This document shows positions 15,626 to 24,085 of a stretch of 54,756 bases of DNA, one piece after another. The notes under the pieces are model-generated. The model was given only the letters and a program-made list of their open reading frames with translations. It had not been told where the DNA came from and did not search any database. A program made the position numbers and the translations under genes. The stretch's first letter is position 1. The number at the start of each line of letters is the position of its first letter. The stretch spans positions 1-54,756 of the forward strand of contig NZ_JBASBH010000027.1 in assembly GCF_049651025.1 (NCBI RefSeq). The letters run 5' to 3'. The stretch is from Parvibaculum sp049651025. GTDB lineage: Bacteria > Pseudomonadota > Alphaproteobacteria > Parvibaculales > Parvibaculaceae.

Positions 15626-17503
15626 TCAAGCTGTGCGACGGACCCGCTGTTTTATGTGGACGAGAAGCGTCGTCAGGGCCGCTGGCGTCATGCCATCCAC
15701 CCTCGCCGCCTGACCCAAAGTCGCAGGCCGCGACTTGCCGAGCTTGAGGCGAACTTCATTCGACAGGCCGAAGATCGCGTCATAATCGATATCGGACGGA
15801 ATGCTCAGCCCTTCATCCTTGCGGAAGGAATTGATGTCCGATTGCTGACGCGACAGATAGCCGGAATATTGCGCCTCGATTTCGAGCTGCTCGGCCACCT
15901 CGGGCTCAAGCGTACCAAGCTCCGGCCAGACGGATGCCAGCTTCGAGATATCGATGTCGGGATAGGCCAGTAGATCGGCGGCGCTTCGCGACACACCGTC
16001 CTGATTGATCTTGAAGCCACGCTTCACCAGCTCATTCGGCGACATCCGCGCCGTTCTGGCCATCTCCTGCGCCGCCCTCAGGGCCGAGAGCTTCGTCTCG
16101 AATGTCTTCCGGCGCTCCTCACCGATAATGCCAAGCTCGACGCCCACCGGCGTCAGCCGCTGATCGGCATTGTCGGCCCGCAGCGTAAGGCGATATTCCG
16201 CCCGCGACGTGAACATGCGATAGGGCTCGCTGACACCGCGCGTGATGAGATCGTCGATCAGAACCCCGATATAGGCCTGCGCCCGGTCGAAAACGACCGG
16301 CTCACCGCCCCGCTCCGCTTGCGCTGCATTAAGCCCCGCGACCAGACCTTGCGCCGCCGCCTCTTCATAGCCGGTCGTGCCATTGATCTGCCCGGCGAGA
16401 TAAAGCCCCGGCAGGCGCTTCGTCTCCAGCGTCGGGCGCAATTCGCGCGGATCGATATAGTCATATTCGATGGCATAGCCCGCGCGCCGCATGACGACGT
16501 TTTCCAGACCGGGAATGGTCTTCATGAAAGCGAGCTGAACCTCCGGCGGCAGCGCCGTCGAAATCCCGTTGGGATAGATCGTGTCGTCGTCCAGCCCTTC
16601 CGGCTCAAGGAAGATCTGGTGGCTGTCGCGTTCGCGGAACCGAACCACCTTGTCCTCGATGGACGGGCAATAGCGCGGCCCCACCCCTTCGATCTGGCCG
16701 GAATAGACAGGCGAATATTTGAGGTTCGCCTCGATGATCCGATGCGTCGCCTCACTCGTCCGCGTGATGTGGCAATTGACCTGAGGAACGGTGATTTCGC
16801 GGGTTAGAAACGAGAACGGCACTGGCGGGTTGTCGCCCGGCTGAATCTGAAGATCGCCCCAGGCGATGGAGCTGCCGTCGAGCCGCGCGGGCGTCCCGGT
16901 CTTCAAGCGCCCCAGCGCGAAGCCAAGGCCATAGAGCCGATCCGAAAGCCCCAGAGTCGGGGCCTCGCCGACGCGCCCGGCCGGAATGCGTTCTGTCCCA
17001 ATATGAATCATTCCACGCAGAAAAGTCCCAGTCGTCAGAACAACCCGCCGCGCCCGGAAAATCCGCCCGTCCTCGGTGACGACACCGGCGACATGATTAT
17101 CCTCGACCACCAGATCGTTGACGCCGCCCTCCACAACCGTCAGCCCGCGCTGGGCCTCGATCGCGGCCTGCATCGCCTTGCGGTAGAGCTTGCGGTCGGC
17201 CTGAGCCCGCGGCCCGCGAACGGCCGGGCCCTTGCGGCGATTGAGCAGGCGGAACTGGATACCCGCCGCATCGGCAACCCGGCCCATCAAACCGTCCAGC
17301 GCGTCGATCTCGCGAACCAGATGGCCCTTGCCAAGTCCGCCAATGGCCGGATTACAGGACATTTCCCCGATAGTGTCATAGCGATGCGTCAGCAGAAGCG
17401 TATTCGCCCCTGCCCGCGCCGCGCCGGACGCGGCTTCGCAGCCGGCATGTCCGCCGCCGATCACAATCACATCGAAGTCGAAAGAACCCAATTGAGGCCT
17501 CAC
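15626..17503 (-). CDS. mnmG: tRNA uridine-5-carboxymethylaminomethyl synthesis protein MnmG
   Basis: The 625-residue FAD protein (GidA) works with MnmE to add carboxymethylaminomethyl groups to U34 of certain tRNAs. The N-terminal FAD motif is VIGGGHAGCEAA (15-26, with G16, G18 and G21 of GxGxxG). Also visible are GEMSCNPAIGGLGKGHLVREID, RKGPAVRGPRAQADR, LTTGTFLRG, RLKTGTPARLDG, GPRYCPSIEDK and LAGQINGTTGYEEAAAQG, all diagnostic. The C-terminal helical domain ends with QAARVDGMTPAALTTLLVHI. Length is typical. It lies between mnmE (upstream) and rsmG, all on the minus strand; the 135-bp gap to mnmE holds a parS site. Confidence 0.98.
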   Translation of the reverse strand: MRPQLGSFDFDVIVIGGGHAGCEAASGAARAGANTLLLTHRYDTIGEMSCNPAIGGLGKGHLVREIDALDGLMGRVADAAGIQFRLLNRRKGPAVRGPRAQADRKLYRKAMQAAIEAQRGLTVVEGGVNDLVVEDNHVAGVVTEDGRIFRARRVVLTTGTFLRGMIHIGTERIPAGRVGEAPTLGLSDRLYGLGFALGRLKTGTPARLDGSSIAWGDLQIQPGDNPPVPFSFLTREITVPQVNCHITRTSEATHRIIEANLKYSPVYSGQIEGVGPRYCPSIEDKVVRFRERDSHQIFLEPEGLDDDTIYPNGISTALPPEVQLAFMKTIPGLENVVMRRAGYAIEYDYIDPRELRPTLETKRLPGLYLAGQINGTTGYEEAAAQGLVAGLNAAQAERGGEPVVFDRAQAYIGVLIDDLITRGVSEPYRMFTSRAEYRLTLRADNADQRLTPVGVELGIIGEERRKTFETKLSALRAAQEMARTARMSPNELVKRGFKINQDGVSRSAADLLAYPDIDISKLASVWPELGTLEPEVAEQLEIEAQYSGYLSRQQSDINSFRKDEGLSIPSDIDYDAIFGLSNEVRLKLGKSRPATLGQAARVDGMTPAALTTLLVHIKQRVRRTA

Positions 17504-17622
17504 ACGCGCCGTACAGGCGATATCTGCGAAAGCTTTAGTCTGCGTCGGGGCACCCGGTCAAAGACTTTCCCCAAGGGCGTAGTCCCTCACAACCGGGAGT
17601 CGACCCCGTGTGAGCCGGACTC

Positions 17623-17638
17623 TGTTTCACGTGAAACA
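17623..17638. promoter_or_regulatory. parS site between mnmE and mnmG
   Basis: A second perfect copy of TGTTTCACGTGAAACA sits directly against the mnmE stop codon (which begins at the next base) and 120 bp before the mnmG start. It is 2.1 kb from the first parS. Confidence 0.97.
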
Positions 17639-18955
17639 TTATTTGCCGATACAAAAGTCCCGGAACACCACATCTAGCAAATCTTCGACATCCACCCGAC
17701 CCGTTATCCGGCCCAGCGACCGCGCCGCCAAGCGCAAATCTTCCGCCACCAGCTCCCCGGAAATATCGTCCCGGAGCCCTGCAAAAGCCCTGTCGAGTTC
17801 CCCCGCGCAAGCTTCCAGCCCTTCGCGATGCCGCGCCCGCGTAACCACCGGGTGCTCCGACGCGCCGAACAAGACCGTGACCCGTTCCGTCAAAACCGCG
17901 ACCAGCGCCTCAACGCCCTCGCCCGTCAGCGCCGAAATGGCCAGCGCCTCATCGGCCCCGCCTCCCATATCGGCCTTATTGACGATCCGAATGTCACCGG
18001 GACGGGCCAGATCGAAGTCGCCCTCGATCCCGCCTTCCGGCTTCGCTGCAACCATGACGAGTCTGAGGTCGGCGGATTCCGCCCTGGCGAGCGCCCGCCT
18101 GATCCCTTCCTTCTCGATGGCCCCGACCGCCTCGCGCAAGCCCGCCGTATCGGCCAGAGTCACCGGGATGCCGCCGAGATCGAGCCGGACTTCCAGCACA
18201 TCGCGCGTCGTCCCCGCCTCGTCGGAGACAATCGCCGCCTCGCGCCCCGCCAGCCGATTGAGAAGGCTCGATTTGCCGACATTCGGCGGCCCGACGATTG
18301 CGACCTCGACACCGTCACGCAACCGCTCGCCCCGCCGCCCGTCATCGAGATGCGCTCGAATCTCATTCGCAAGCGCCTCGATCTCCGGCCCGAGCTGTGC
18401 CATCAGATCGGCGGGAATATCCTCATCCGCAAAATCGATTTCGGCTTCGGCATAGGCAAGCACCCGGATCAGCCGCGCCCGCCAGCCTTCATAGATACGG
18501 CCAAGTGCGCCTTCCATCTGCCGCAGAGCCTGACGGCGCTGCGCCTCGGTTTCCGCGTCGATGAGATCGGCAAGCCCCTCTGCCTCGGTCAGATCGAGCT
18601 TTCCATTCTCGAAAGCGCGCCGCGTGAACTCGCCGGGATTGGCCGCGCGCAAACCGGGCTGACGGCCAAGCGCGCCGAGAACGCCATCGACCACCGCCCG
18701 CCCGCCATGAACATGAAATTCGGCGACATCCTCGCCGGTGAAACTTTGCGGCCCGGCAAACCAGATCACCAGCGCCCGGTCGAGCGCCGCTCCATTCGCC
18801 GGATCAGAAATCCGGCGCAATGTGGCAACGCGCGGAGGCGGCACCTCGCGCCCCGTCAGAGCCTTGATGGCCGCCGAAGTCGCCGGACCAGAAATGCGGA
18901 GCACCGCCACACCGGCGCGTCCGCCCGCGCTCGAAAGAGCGTAAATCGTTTCCAA
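17639..18955 (-). CDS. mnmE: tRNA modification GTPase MnmE
   Basis: The 438-residue protein is the G-protein partner of MnmG in U34 modification. The N-terminal folate-binding domain opens ETIYALSSAGGRAGVAVLRI; the GTPase motifs are GPPNVGKSS (G1), DEAGTTRD (G2 loop), DTAG (G3) and NKAD (G4); the C-terminus ends FCIGK, the conserved C-x-GK motif. No ATG lies where the family starts, and a TTG at 18955 gives the right N-terminus (TTG-Glu-Thr-Ile-Tyr). The long frame upstream of it is antisense to other genes and is not part of the protein. Its stop abuts a parS site. Confidence 0.95.
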   Translation of the reverse strand: METIYALSSAGGRAGVAVLRISGPATSAAIKALTGREVPPPRVATLRRISDPANGAALDRALVIWFAGPQSFTGEDVAEFHVHGGRAVVDGVLGALGRQPGLRAANPGEFTRRAFENGKLDLTEAEGLADLIDAETEAQRRQALRQMEGALGRIYEGWRARLIRVLAYAEAEIDFADEDIPADLMAQLGPEIEALANEIRAHLDDGRRGERLRDGVEVAIVGPPNVGKSSLLNRLAGREAAIVSDEAGTTRDVLEVRLDLGGIPVTLADTAGLREAVGAIEKEGIRRALARAESADLRLVMVAAKPEGGIEGDFDLARPGDIRIVNKADMGGGADEALAISALTGEGVEALVAVLTERVTVLFGASEHPVVTRARHREGLEACAGELDRAFAGLRDDISGELVAEDLRLAARSLGRITGRVDVEDLLDVVFRDFCIGK

Positions 18956-19002
18956 TCCGAATCGATCCGATCGTTGAGTCAGTTGAACTAAATCGACGCG
19001 AG

Positions 19003-19278
19003 CTATTCCGGCTTGGCCGGTTTCTTCGCGCCTTTTGCCGCGCCGCCCGTCGCGCTGCGCGCCATGCCCCAAAGCAGATTCTGGAATTGCTCGAGCCCCT
19101 GCGCGCCGACAGGCAGGATGGCTTTTACCAGCATTTCGGGATCCATGTAGGAGAGGTTCGAGGCCATTTGCTTTTCGAGCTGGGCAAGAAGCCGCTGCTG
19201 CATCGCTTCGAGATCGGGAAGCCCCATCAGCCGTCTCGCCTCTTCCGGCGTAAGATCGACATCGATCGTAACTTTCAT
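19003..19278 (-). CDS. Small conserved protein (DUF6489-like)
   Basis: The 91-residue protein (MKVTIDVDLTPEEARRLMGL) matches a small alphaproteobacterial family of unknown function that I associate with DUF6489. Visible features are a beta strand, an LTPEEARRLMGLPDLEAMQ helix, the conserved YMDPEMLVKAILPVGAQGLEQFQNLLWGM region, and a Lys/Ala-rich tail. It resembles polyhydroxyalkanoate-granule/phasin-like small helical proteins only loosely. GAGAGAG lies 8 bases upstream of the ATG at 19278, which decides the start. It is upstream of mnmE on the same strand with a 47-bp gap and may be the first gene of that unit. Confidence 0.8.
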   Translation of the reverse strand: MKVTIDVDLTPEEARRLMGLPDLEAMQQRLLAQLEKQMASNLSYMDPEMLVKAILPVGAQGLEQFQNLLWGMARSATGGAAKGAKKPAKPE

Positions 19279-19353
19279 GGCCTGATCTCTCTCCAGTTCC
19301 ATATGTTAGACAATGATCTGCATCTCCCCGAAGTGAACCGCCCGGACAACCCG

Positions 19354-21456
19354 ATGTCACGCAATTTCCTGAGCGACGAGACCAGCCCCTATCTCCTCCA
19401 GCACAAGGACAATCCTGTCCATTGGCGCCCCTGGGGCGAAGCCGCTCTGGCGGAGGCCCGCGCGCAGAACAAGCCGATCCTTCTATCGGTGGGCTATGCC
19501 GCCTGTCACTGGTGTCACGTCATGGCGCATGAAAGCTTCGAGGACGATGAAGTTGCCGCCGTGATGAACCGGCATTTCGTTCCGATCAAGGTCGATCGCG
19601 AGGAGCGGCCCGATATCGACACCATCTATATGAACGCGCTCCATATGCTCGGCGAGCAAGGCGGCTGGCCGCTGACCATGTTTCTGACGCCCGACGGCGA
19701 CCCCTTCTGGGGCGGTACCTATTTCCCCAAGGATGCGAAATATGGCCGGCCCGGCTTCATTCCGCTGATGGAGGAGGTCTCGCGCCTCTTCCGCGAGGAG
19801 CCGGAGAAGATCGAGCAGAACCGCACCGCCCTCGTCAAAGGCCTCGCCGCTCAGGCCGCCCATGCTCATCCCGGCGAGCCGACGCCGGACATTCTCGACA
19901 ATGTGGCCGACAAGTTCCTGTCGCTGACCGATCCCGTCCATGGCGGCATCAAGGGCGCGCCGAAATTTCCGCAAACGCCCCTTCTCACTTTCCTCTGGCG
20001 CTCTCACCTGCGAAGCGGCCGCGACGATCTCCGCGCCGCCTCGCTCCGCGCCCTCGATCACATGTGCGAAGGCGGCATCTACGATCACCTCGGCGGCGGC
20101 TTTGCGCGCTATGCGGTCGATGAGCGCTGGCTCGCTCCGCATTTTGAAAAGATGCTCTACGACAATGCGCAGCTCCTGCGCCTTCTCGCTTCCGCCTGGG
20201 CAGAGACGAAGAAACCGCTCTATGCCCGCCGCGCGCGTGAAACCGTCGAATGGCTGTTCCGGGAAATGACGGTCATCGGCGAGCAAGGAGCAGCCTCGTC
20301 CCGCAGCGAGGCGCAACAAAAAGCCGGCGGCTTCGCGGCTTCGCTCGACGCCGATAGCGAGGGCGAGGAAGGCCGCTTCTATGTCTGGAGCGAGGCGGAA
20401 ATCGACGCCGTTCTGGGCAAGGACGCGCTTCACTTCAAGCAGATCTATGACGTCAGCGCGCAAGGAAATTGGGAACACACCAATATCCTCAACCGCCTTT
20501 CCCGCGCCGATGAGCCCTTCTCGGAAGAAGAAGAGAAATCGCTCGAACCCTTGCGGCACAAGCTCTTTCTCGCTCGTGCACCCCGTATGCGTCCCGGTTT
20601 CGACGACAAGGTTCTGTCGGACTGGAACGGGTTGATGATCGCATCGCTTGCCGAAGCCGGCGCGACGCTGGCCGAGCCTTCATGGATTGAAGCGGCGGCG
20701 CGTGCCTATCGTTTCGTCCGGACGAACATGATCGTCGATGGCCGTTTGCATCACGCCTGGCGCGAAAACAAATTGCAGCATCGCGCCATGTCGGACGGCC
20801 TCGCCAACATGCTCGATGCATCGCTTGCGCTGGCCGAGGCGACGGACGACAGCGCCTATCTGTCCGACGCGGAAAAATTCGTCGCCGAACTCGACGCGCA
20901 TTATTGGGATGAAAAACTCGGCGGCTATTTCTTCACCGCCGACGATGCGCCCGCCCTCATCGTGCGCACCCGCAGCGTCTCCGACAATGCGACGCCCGCC
21001 GCAAACGGCATCATGCCAGGCCTGCTCACGAAGCTCGCCCTTCTGACCGGCGAAGAAAAATATCTCGCCCGCGCCGACGAAATCATCCGCGCCTTTGCCG
21101 GCGAGTTGACCCACAACATCTTTCCGCTCGGGTCTTATCTCTCAAGCTTCGAGACGCGCATCTGGGCGATCCAGATCGTCCTCATCGGCACACGCGACGA
21201 AACGGCGGCCATGCGCCGCACCGTGCTGGGCATGGCCCTGCCGACGCGCATCCTCTCGCGCATCGATGCGGGGACGAACTTGCCCGACAATCATCCCGCC
21301 CATGGCAAACGCCAGATCGACGGCAAACCGACCGCTTATGTCTGTGTCGGCGAAACCTGCTCGCTGCCGATCACGAATCTTGAGGATCTGGCTTCGGCGC
21401 TTTTGCGCGCTCGCGCGCCGGGGTCTTCGCCCGCGCCCGCGCCTTCAGCATCTTGA
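19354..21456 (+). CDS. Thioredoxin-domain protein, YyaL/SSP411 family
   Basis: The 700-residue protein has an N-terminal thioredoxin-like domain with the family motif NFLSDETSPYLLQHKDNPVHW, GYAACHWCHVM (Cys51 and Cys54) and LTMFLTPDGDPFWGGTYFP, followed by a six-hairpin glycosidase-like (alpha/alpha barrel) domain with RYAVDERWLAPHFEKMLYDNAQL and FDDKVLSDWNGLMI. The biochemical role of the family is unknown. I chose the ATG at 19354 by family alignment; an in-frame ATG at 19303 is possible. The C-terminus is Arg/Ala/Pro-rich and overlaps the convergent LysR gene by 86 bp. Confidence 0.9.
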   Translation: MSRNFLSDETSPYLLQHKDNPVHWRPWGEAALAEARAQNKPILLSVGYAACHWCHVMAHESFEDDEVAAVMNRHFVPIKVDREERPDIDTIYMNALHMLGEQGGWPLTMFLTPDGDPFWGGTYFPKDAKYGRPGFIPLMEEVSRLFREEPEKIEQNRTALVKGLAAQAAHAHPGEPTPDILDNVADKFLSLTDPVHGGIKGAPKFPQTPLLTFLWRSHLRSGRDDLRAASLRALDHMCEGGIYDHLGGGFARYAVDERWLAPHFEKMLYDNAQLLRLLASAWAETKKPLYARRARETVEWLFREMTVIGEQGAASSRSEAQQKAGGFAASLDADSEGEEGRFYVWSEAEIDAVLGKDALHFKQIYDVSAQGNWEHTNILNRLSRADEPFSEEEEKSLEPLRHKLFLARAPRMRPGFDDKVLSDWNGLMIASLAEAGATLAEPSWIEAAARAYRFVRTNMIVDGRLHHAWRENKLQHRAMSDGLANMLDASLALAEATDDSAYLSDAEKFVAELDAHYWDEKLGGYFFTADDAPALIVRTRSVSDNATPAANGIMPGLLTKLALLTGEEKYLARADEIIRAFAGELTHNIFPLGSYLSSFETRIWAIQIVLIGTRDETAAMRRTVLGMALPTRILSRIDAGTNLPDNHPAHGKRQIDGKPTAYVCVGETCSLPITNLEDLASALLRARAPGSSPAPAPSAS

Positions 21457-22366
21457 TCTCGGCGGGAAGCAATCCGGCTTCCTCGCGCATCCAGGTGCGG
21501 AACGCCTGAACCTTCGCCTTGCGCGCACTGCGTTCGGGATAGACGAGCCAATAGGCCTCGTCATCCGGCGTTTCGAGATCGAAAAGCCGCACGAGCCGCC
21601 CTTCAGAAAGATCGGTCATAGCCAGCGGATCATTGCCGAGCGCCACGCCCTGCCCGGCTGCCGCCGCCTGAAGCGCGAGCGAGGCTTCGACAAAGAGCGG
21701 CCCGCGAGACGCCCAGCGCGTGTTTCGCACACCTGCCGCATCGAGCCAGCTTTTCCAATGCGCCGTCGTCTCTTCATGGAGAAGGGTGTGGAACCGCAAA
21801 TCGTCAGGCGTCCTGATCGGTTTTCCCGCCGCTTCCGCCGCCTGAAGCAAGGAGGGAGCGCAAACCGGATAGACGGTCGCCTCGAACAATCGCTCGCAGG
21901 TCACATTTTCCCAGCCGCCAAGCCCGTAAAGAATACCGATATCGACGTCCTGAAGGTCGAAATCCGTGGCCGCCGATGAGGGCATCAGCCGTAGATCGAT
22001 ATCGGGATGTGCGCGATTGAACCTGCCGAGCCGAAGCACCAGCCAGCGCGCGGCAAATGACGGCTCGACCGATACGGTGAGCGGCCCGCCTTCCTCGCCC
22101 CTGACCTGCGCCCAGCCCTCCGCGATCTGGTCGAAAGCGAGCGAAAGCACCGGCAAGAGCGACCGCCCGGCATCCGTCAGCACCACGGCGCGGCCCGTGC
22201 GACGAAAAAGCGCGACGCCCGCCTCCTCTTCCAGCGCCCGAACCTGATGGCTGATTGCGGCATGAGTGACGTGCAACTCCGCTGCGGCGCGGGAGAAATT
22301 CCCGTGGCGCGCTGCGGCTTCGAAGGCCCGAAGCGCATTCAATGGCGGCAGTCTGCGGATACTCAT
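21371..22366 (-). CDS. LysR-type transcriptional regulator (GcvA-like)
   Basis: The 331-residue protein starts with a winged helix-turn-helix typical of the GcvA branch: RRLPPLNALRAFEAAARHGN and AAAELHVTHAAISHQVRALE. The effector domain follows from about residue 90 (LTVSVEPSFAARWLVLRLGRF, DVDIGILYGLGGWENVTCERL). The last 30 residues are an unusual Lys/Arg/Ala-rich tail. LysR regulators usually control a divergent gene and themselves; the divergent neighbour here is a small open reading frame with an inverted repeat between them. The inducer and targets are unknown. Confidence 0.92.
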   Translation of the reverse strand: MSIRRLPPLNALRAFEAAARHGNFSRAAAELHVTHAAISHQVRALEEEAGVALFRRTGRAVVLTDAGRSLLPVLSLAFDQIAEGWAQVRGEEGGPLTVSVEPSFAARWLVLRLGRFNRAHPDIDLRLMPSSAATDFDLQDVDIGILYGLGGWENVTCERLFEATVYPVCAPSLLQAAEAAGKPIRTPDDLRFHTLLHEETTAHWKSWLDAAGVRNTRWASRGPLFVEASLALQAAAAGQGVALGNDPLAMTDLSEGRLVRLFDLETPDDEAYWLVYPERSARKAKVQAFRTWMREEAGLLPAEIKMLKARARAKTPARERAKAPKPDPQDS

Positions 22367-22368
22367 AT

Positions 22369-22436
22369 GTTAGATATTCTTACACCTGCTGTTAAAAGTC
22401 ATCGTTTGAAAAGCCATCTATGGGCATCTATCTAAC
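22369..22436. promoter_or_regulatory. Inverted repeat in the LysR divergent region
   Basis: GTTAGATA (22369-22376) and TATCTAAC (22429-22436) are perfect inverted copies flanking 52 AT-rich bases, directly upstream of the LysR gene and before the small rightward ORF. The place suits a LysR operator or a looped regulatory site. Binding is inferred only from position. Confidence 0.45.
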
Positions 22437-22462
22437 TATCATCGAACTCAATGGTAATTAAA

Positions 22463-22633
22463 ATGAACATCATCGGTCTTTTCGCGCGTTATTATGTCGA
22501 CGCATTCAGCGTCGCCCTCGCGCCCCATGCACAGGCTTCGCAGCGCAACAATGCGCGCGCCATGCCCTCTCTCGCAGCCCGCGCCCGTGCGGAAGCCACC
22601 ACTTCCGCCAACAAAGAAGTCCGCGCCGCCTGA
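22463..22633 (+). CDS. Small hypothetical protein
   Basis: This 56-residue reading frame begins MNIIGLFARYYVDAFSVALA, an amphipathic or mildly hydrophobic N-terminus, and continues into an Ala/Arg-rich C-terminus. An ATG in the same frame lies 12 bases upstream (22451). I do not recognise it. It is divergent from the LysR gene, and the AT-rich gap plus inverted repeat fit a LysR-regulated target. Its size and composition mean it could be spurious, so confidence is modest. Confidence 0.45.
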   Translation: MNIIGLFARYYVDAFSVALAPHAQASQRNNARAMPSLAARARAEATTSANKEVRAA

Positions 22634-22740
22634 TCCGACACGACCTCGCGAGGCGATGACATCAAGTCTCGCCTCGCAACCCTCGCCCCGCCCGGCTAAA
22701 GTCCACGCCCATCATCCATTTCGAGGCGAGGAGGCCGGAT

Positions 22741-23433
22741 ATGAGCGGCGAAACCATCACAATTAATGGGCCGGACGGCTCTTTCTCCGGATATCTGGCA
22801 AAGCCGGCATCGGGCAAAGGCCCGGGCATTGTCGTCATCCAGGAAATTTTCGGCGTCAATCAGGTCATGCGCGACATCGCCGACGGCCTCGCGGCCCAGG
22901 GCTATGTCGCCCTCTGCCCCGATCTCTTCTGGCGCATCGAGCCCGGCATCGACATCACCGACAAGACCGAAGCCGAGTGGAAGCGGGCCTTTGAGCTTTT
23001 CGGCCTCTTCAACACCGAAACCGGCCTCACCGACATCAAGGCGACGATCGACACGCTTCGCCCCCTGACCACCGGCAAGGTCGGCGCGGTCGGCTATTGC
23101 CTCGGCGGCTTCATGGCCTATCTCACCGCCTGCAAGACCGATGCGGACGCCTCCGTGGGCTTCTACGGCGTCAACATCCAGACGCGCCTCGCCGACGCCG
23201 AATTCATGACGAAGCCGCTGATGCTCCACATCGCCGGCAAGGATGAATTCGTCAATCCCGGCGCGCAAGCCGAGATCATCGACGATCTGCGCGACAATGC
23301 GCTCGTCACCATCCACCAATATCCCGAATGCGATCACGCCTTCGCCCGCGTCGGCGGCCAGCACTACGACAAGAAGGCCGCGGACGAGGCCAACGCCCGC
23401 ACCCTCGCCTTCTTCAAGAAGAACCTGGCGTAA
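22741..23433 (+). CDS. Dienelactone hydrolase family protein
   Basis: The 230-residue protein is an alpha/beta hydrolase of the dienelactone hydrolase family. The Cys-Asp-His triad is visible: Cys120 in VGYCLGGFMAY, Asp168 in AGKDEFV and His199 in ECDHAFAR. It also has the typical PGIVVIQEIFGVNQVMRDIADGLAAQGY opening, quoted here only as its position (residues 28-55). Such enzymes open carboxymethylene butenolide in chlorocatechol pathways, but most homologues act on unknown esters or lactones, and no aromatic pathway is nearby. The start has a GAGGCCGGAT sequence just upstream. A LysE exporter gene begins 10 bp downstream, so they are probably co-transcribed. Confidence 0.93.
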   Translation: MSGETITINGPDGSFSGYLAKPASGKGPGIVVIQEIFGVNQVMRDIADGLAAQGYVALCPDLFWRIEPGIDITDKTEAEWKRAFELFGLFNTETGLTDIKATIDTLRPLTTGKVGAVGYCLGGFMAYLTACKTDADASVGFYGVNIQTRLADAEFMTKPLMLHIAGKDEFVNPGAQAEIIDDLRDNALVTIHQYPECDHAFARVGGQHYDKKAADEANARTLAFFKKNLA

Positions 23434-23442
23434 AACATCTTG

Positions 23443-24066
23443 ATGTCGCTTGAACTCTATCTGGCGTTTCTTGCGGCAACACTGGTGCTCTGCATCGTGC
23501 CGGGGCCGGTCGTGACCTTTCTCGTCGCGACCGGCATCCGTCAGGGTCCGCGCGATGCACTCATTGCGCTGAGCGGATCGACAAGCGCGCTCGTGGTCCA
23601 CATGGTTCTCGTGGTCGCAGGCCTTGCGCCTCTGCTCGCGGCACTCGGGCCCTGGGCGGAAGCGCTGAAGCTGATCGGCGCGGCCTATCTCGTCTGGCTC
23701 GGCATTCAGGCCTGGCGCGCACCGATCGAGCATGGCGACGTGGCGACGCCCGCCGCTCCACGCGCGAGACCCGTAACACTCTATCGGCGCGGCTTTCTCA
23801 TCTCGGTGACCAACCCGAAAGTGCTGGCCTTCTACGCCGCCTTCTTCCCCCAATTTATCGACGCTGCAAAACCGGCAACGCCGCAGCTCATGCTGCTAGC
23901 TGTGAGCTTCGTCACGCTCGGCGCCTTGTCCGACGGCACCTATGCCGTCGCCGCAGGTCGTCTCGCGCCGCATCTGAAAAGCGCGCGCGCACAAATCATC
24001 CGCAACAAGATCACAGGCGTCGTTCTCGCCGCCGCAGGGCTCGGCCTTGCGCTGGCCAGACGCTGA
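23443..24066 (+). CDS. LysE/RhtB family amino-acid exporter
   Basis: The 207-residue inner-membrane protein has five to six hydrophobic helices and the family start YLAFLAATLVLCIVPGPVV, with VATGIRQGPRDAL, a GAAYLVWLGIQAWR segment and FLISVTNPKVLAFYAAFFPQF. RhtB members export amino acids such as threonine, homoserine or leucine; the substrate here is unknown. The ATG at 23443 is used rather than the TTG one codon earlier. It follows the hydrolase gene by 9 bp and precedes a quinone oxidoreductase by 19 bp, suggesting one rightward operon of four genes to 26013. Confidence 0.9.
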   Translation: MSLELYLAFLAATLVLCIVPGPVVTFLVATGIRQGPRDALIALSGSTSALVVHMVLVVAGLAPLLAALGPWAEALKLIGAAYLVWLGIQAWRAPIEHGDVATPAAPRARPVTLYRRGFLISVTNPKVLAFYAAFFPQFIDAAKPATPQLMLLAVSFVTLGALSDGTYAVAAGRLAPHLKSARAQIIRNKITGVVLAAAGLGLALARR

Positions 24067-24085
24067 AACGTGAAGGGAATATGAC

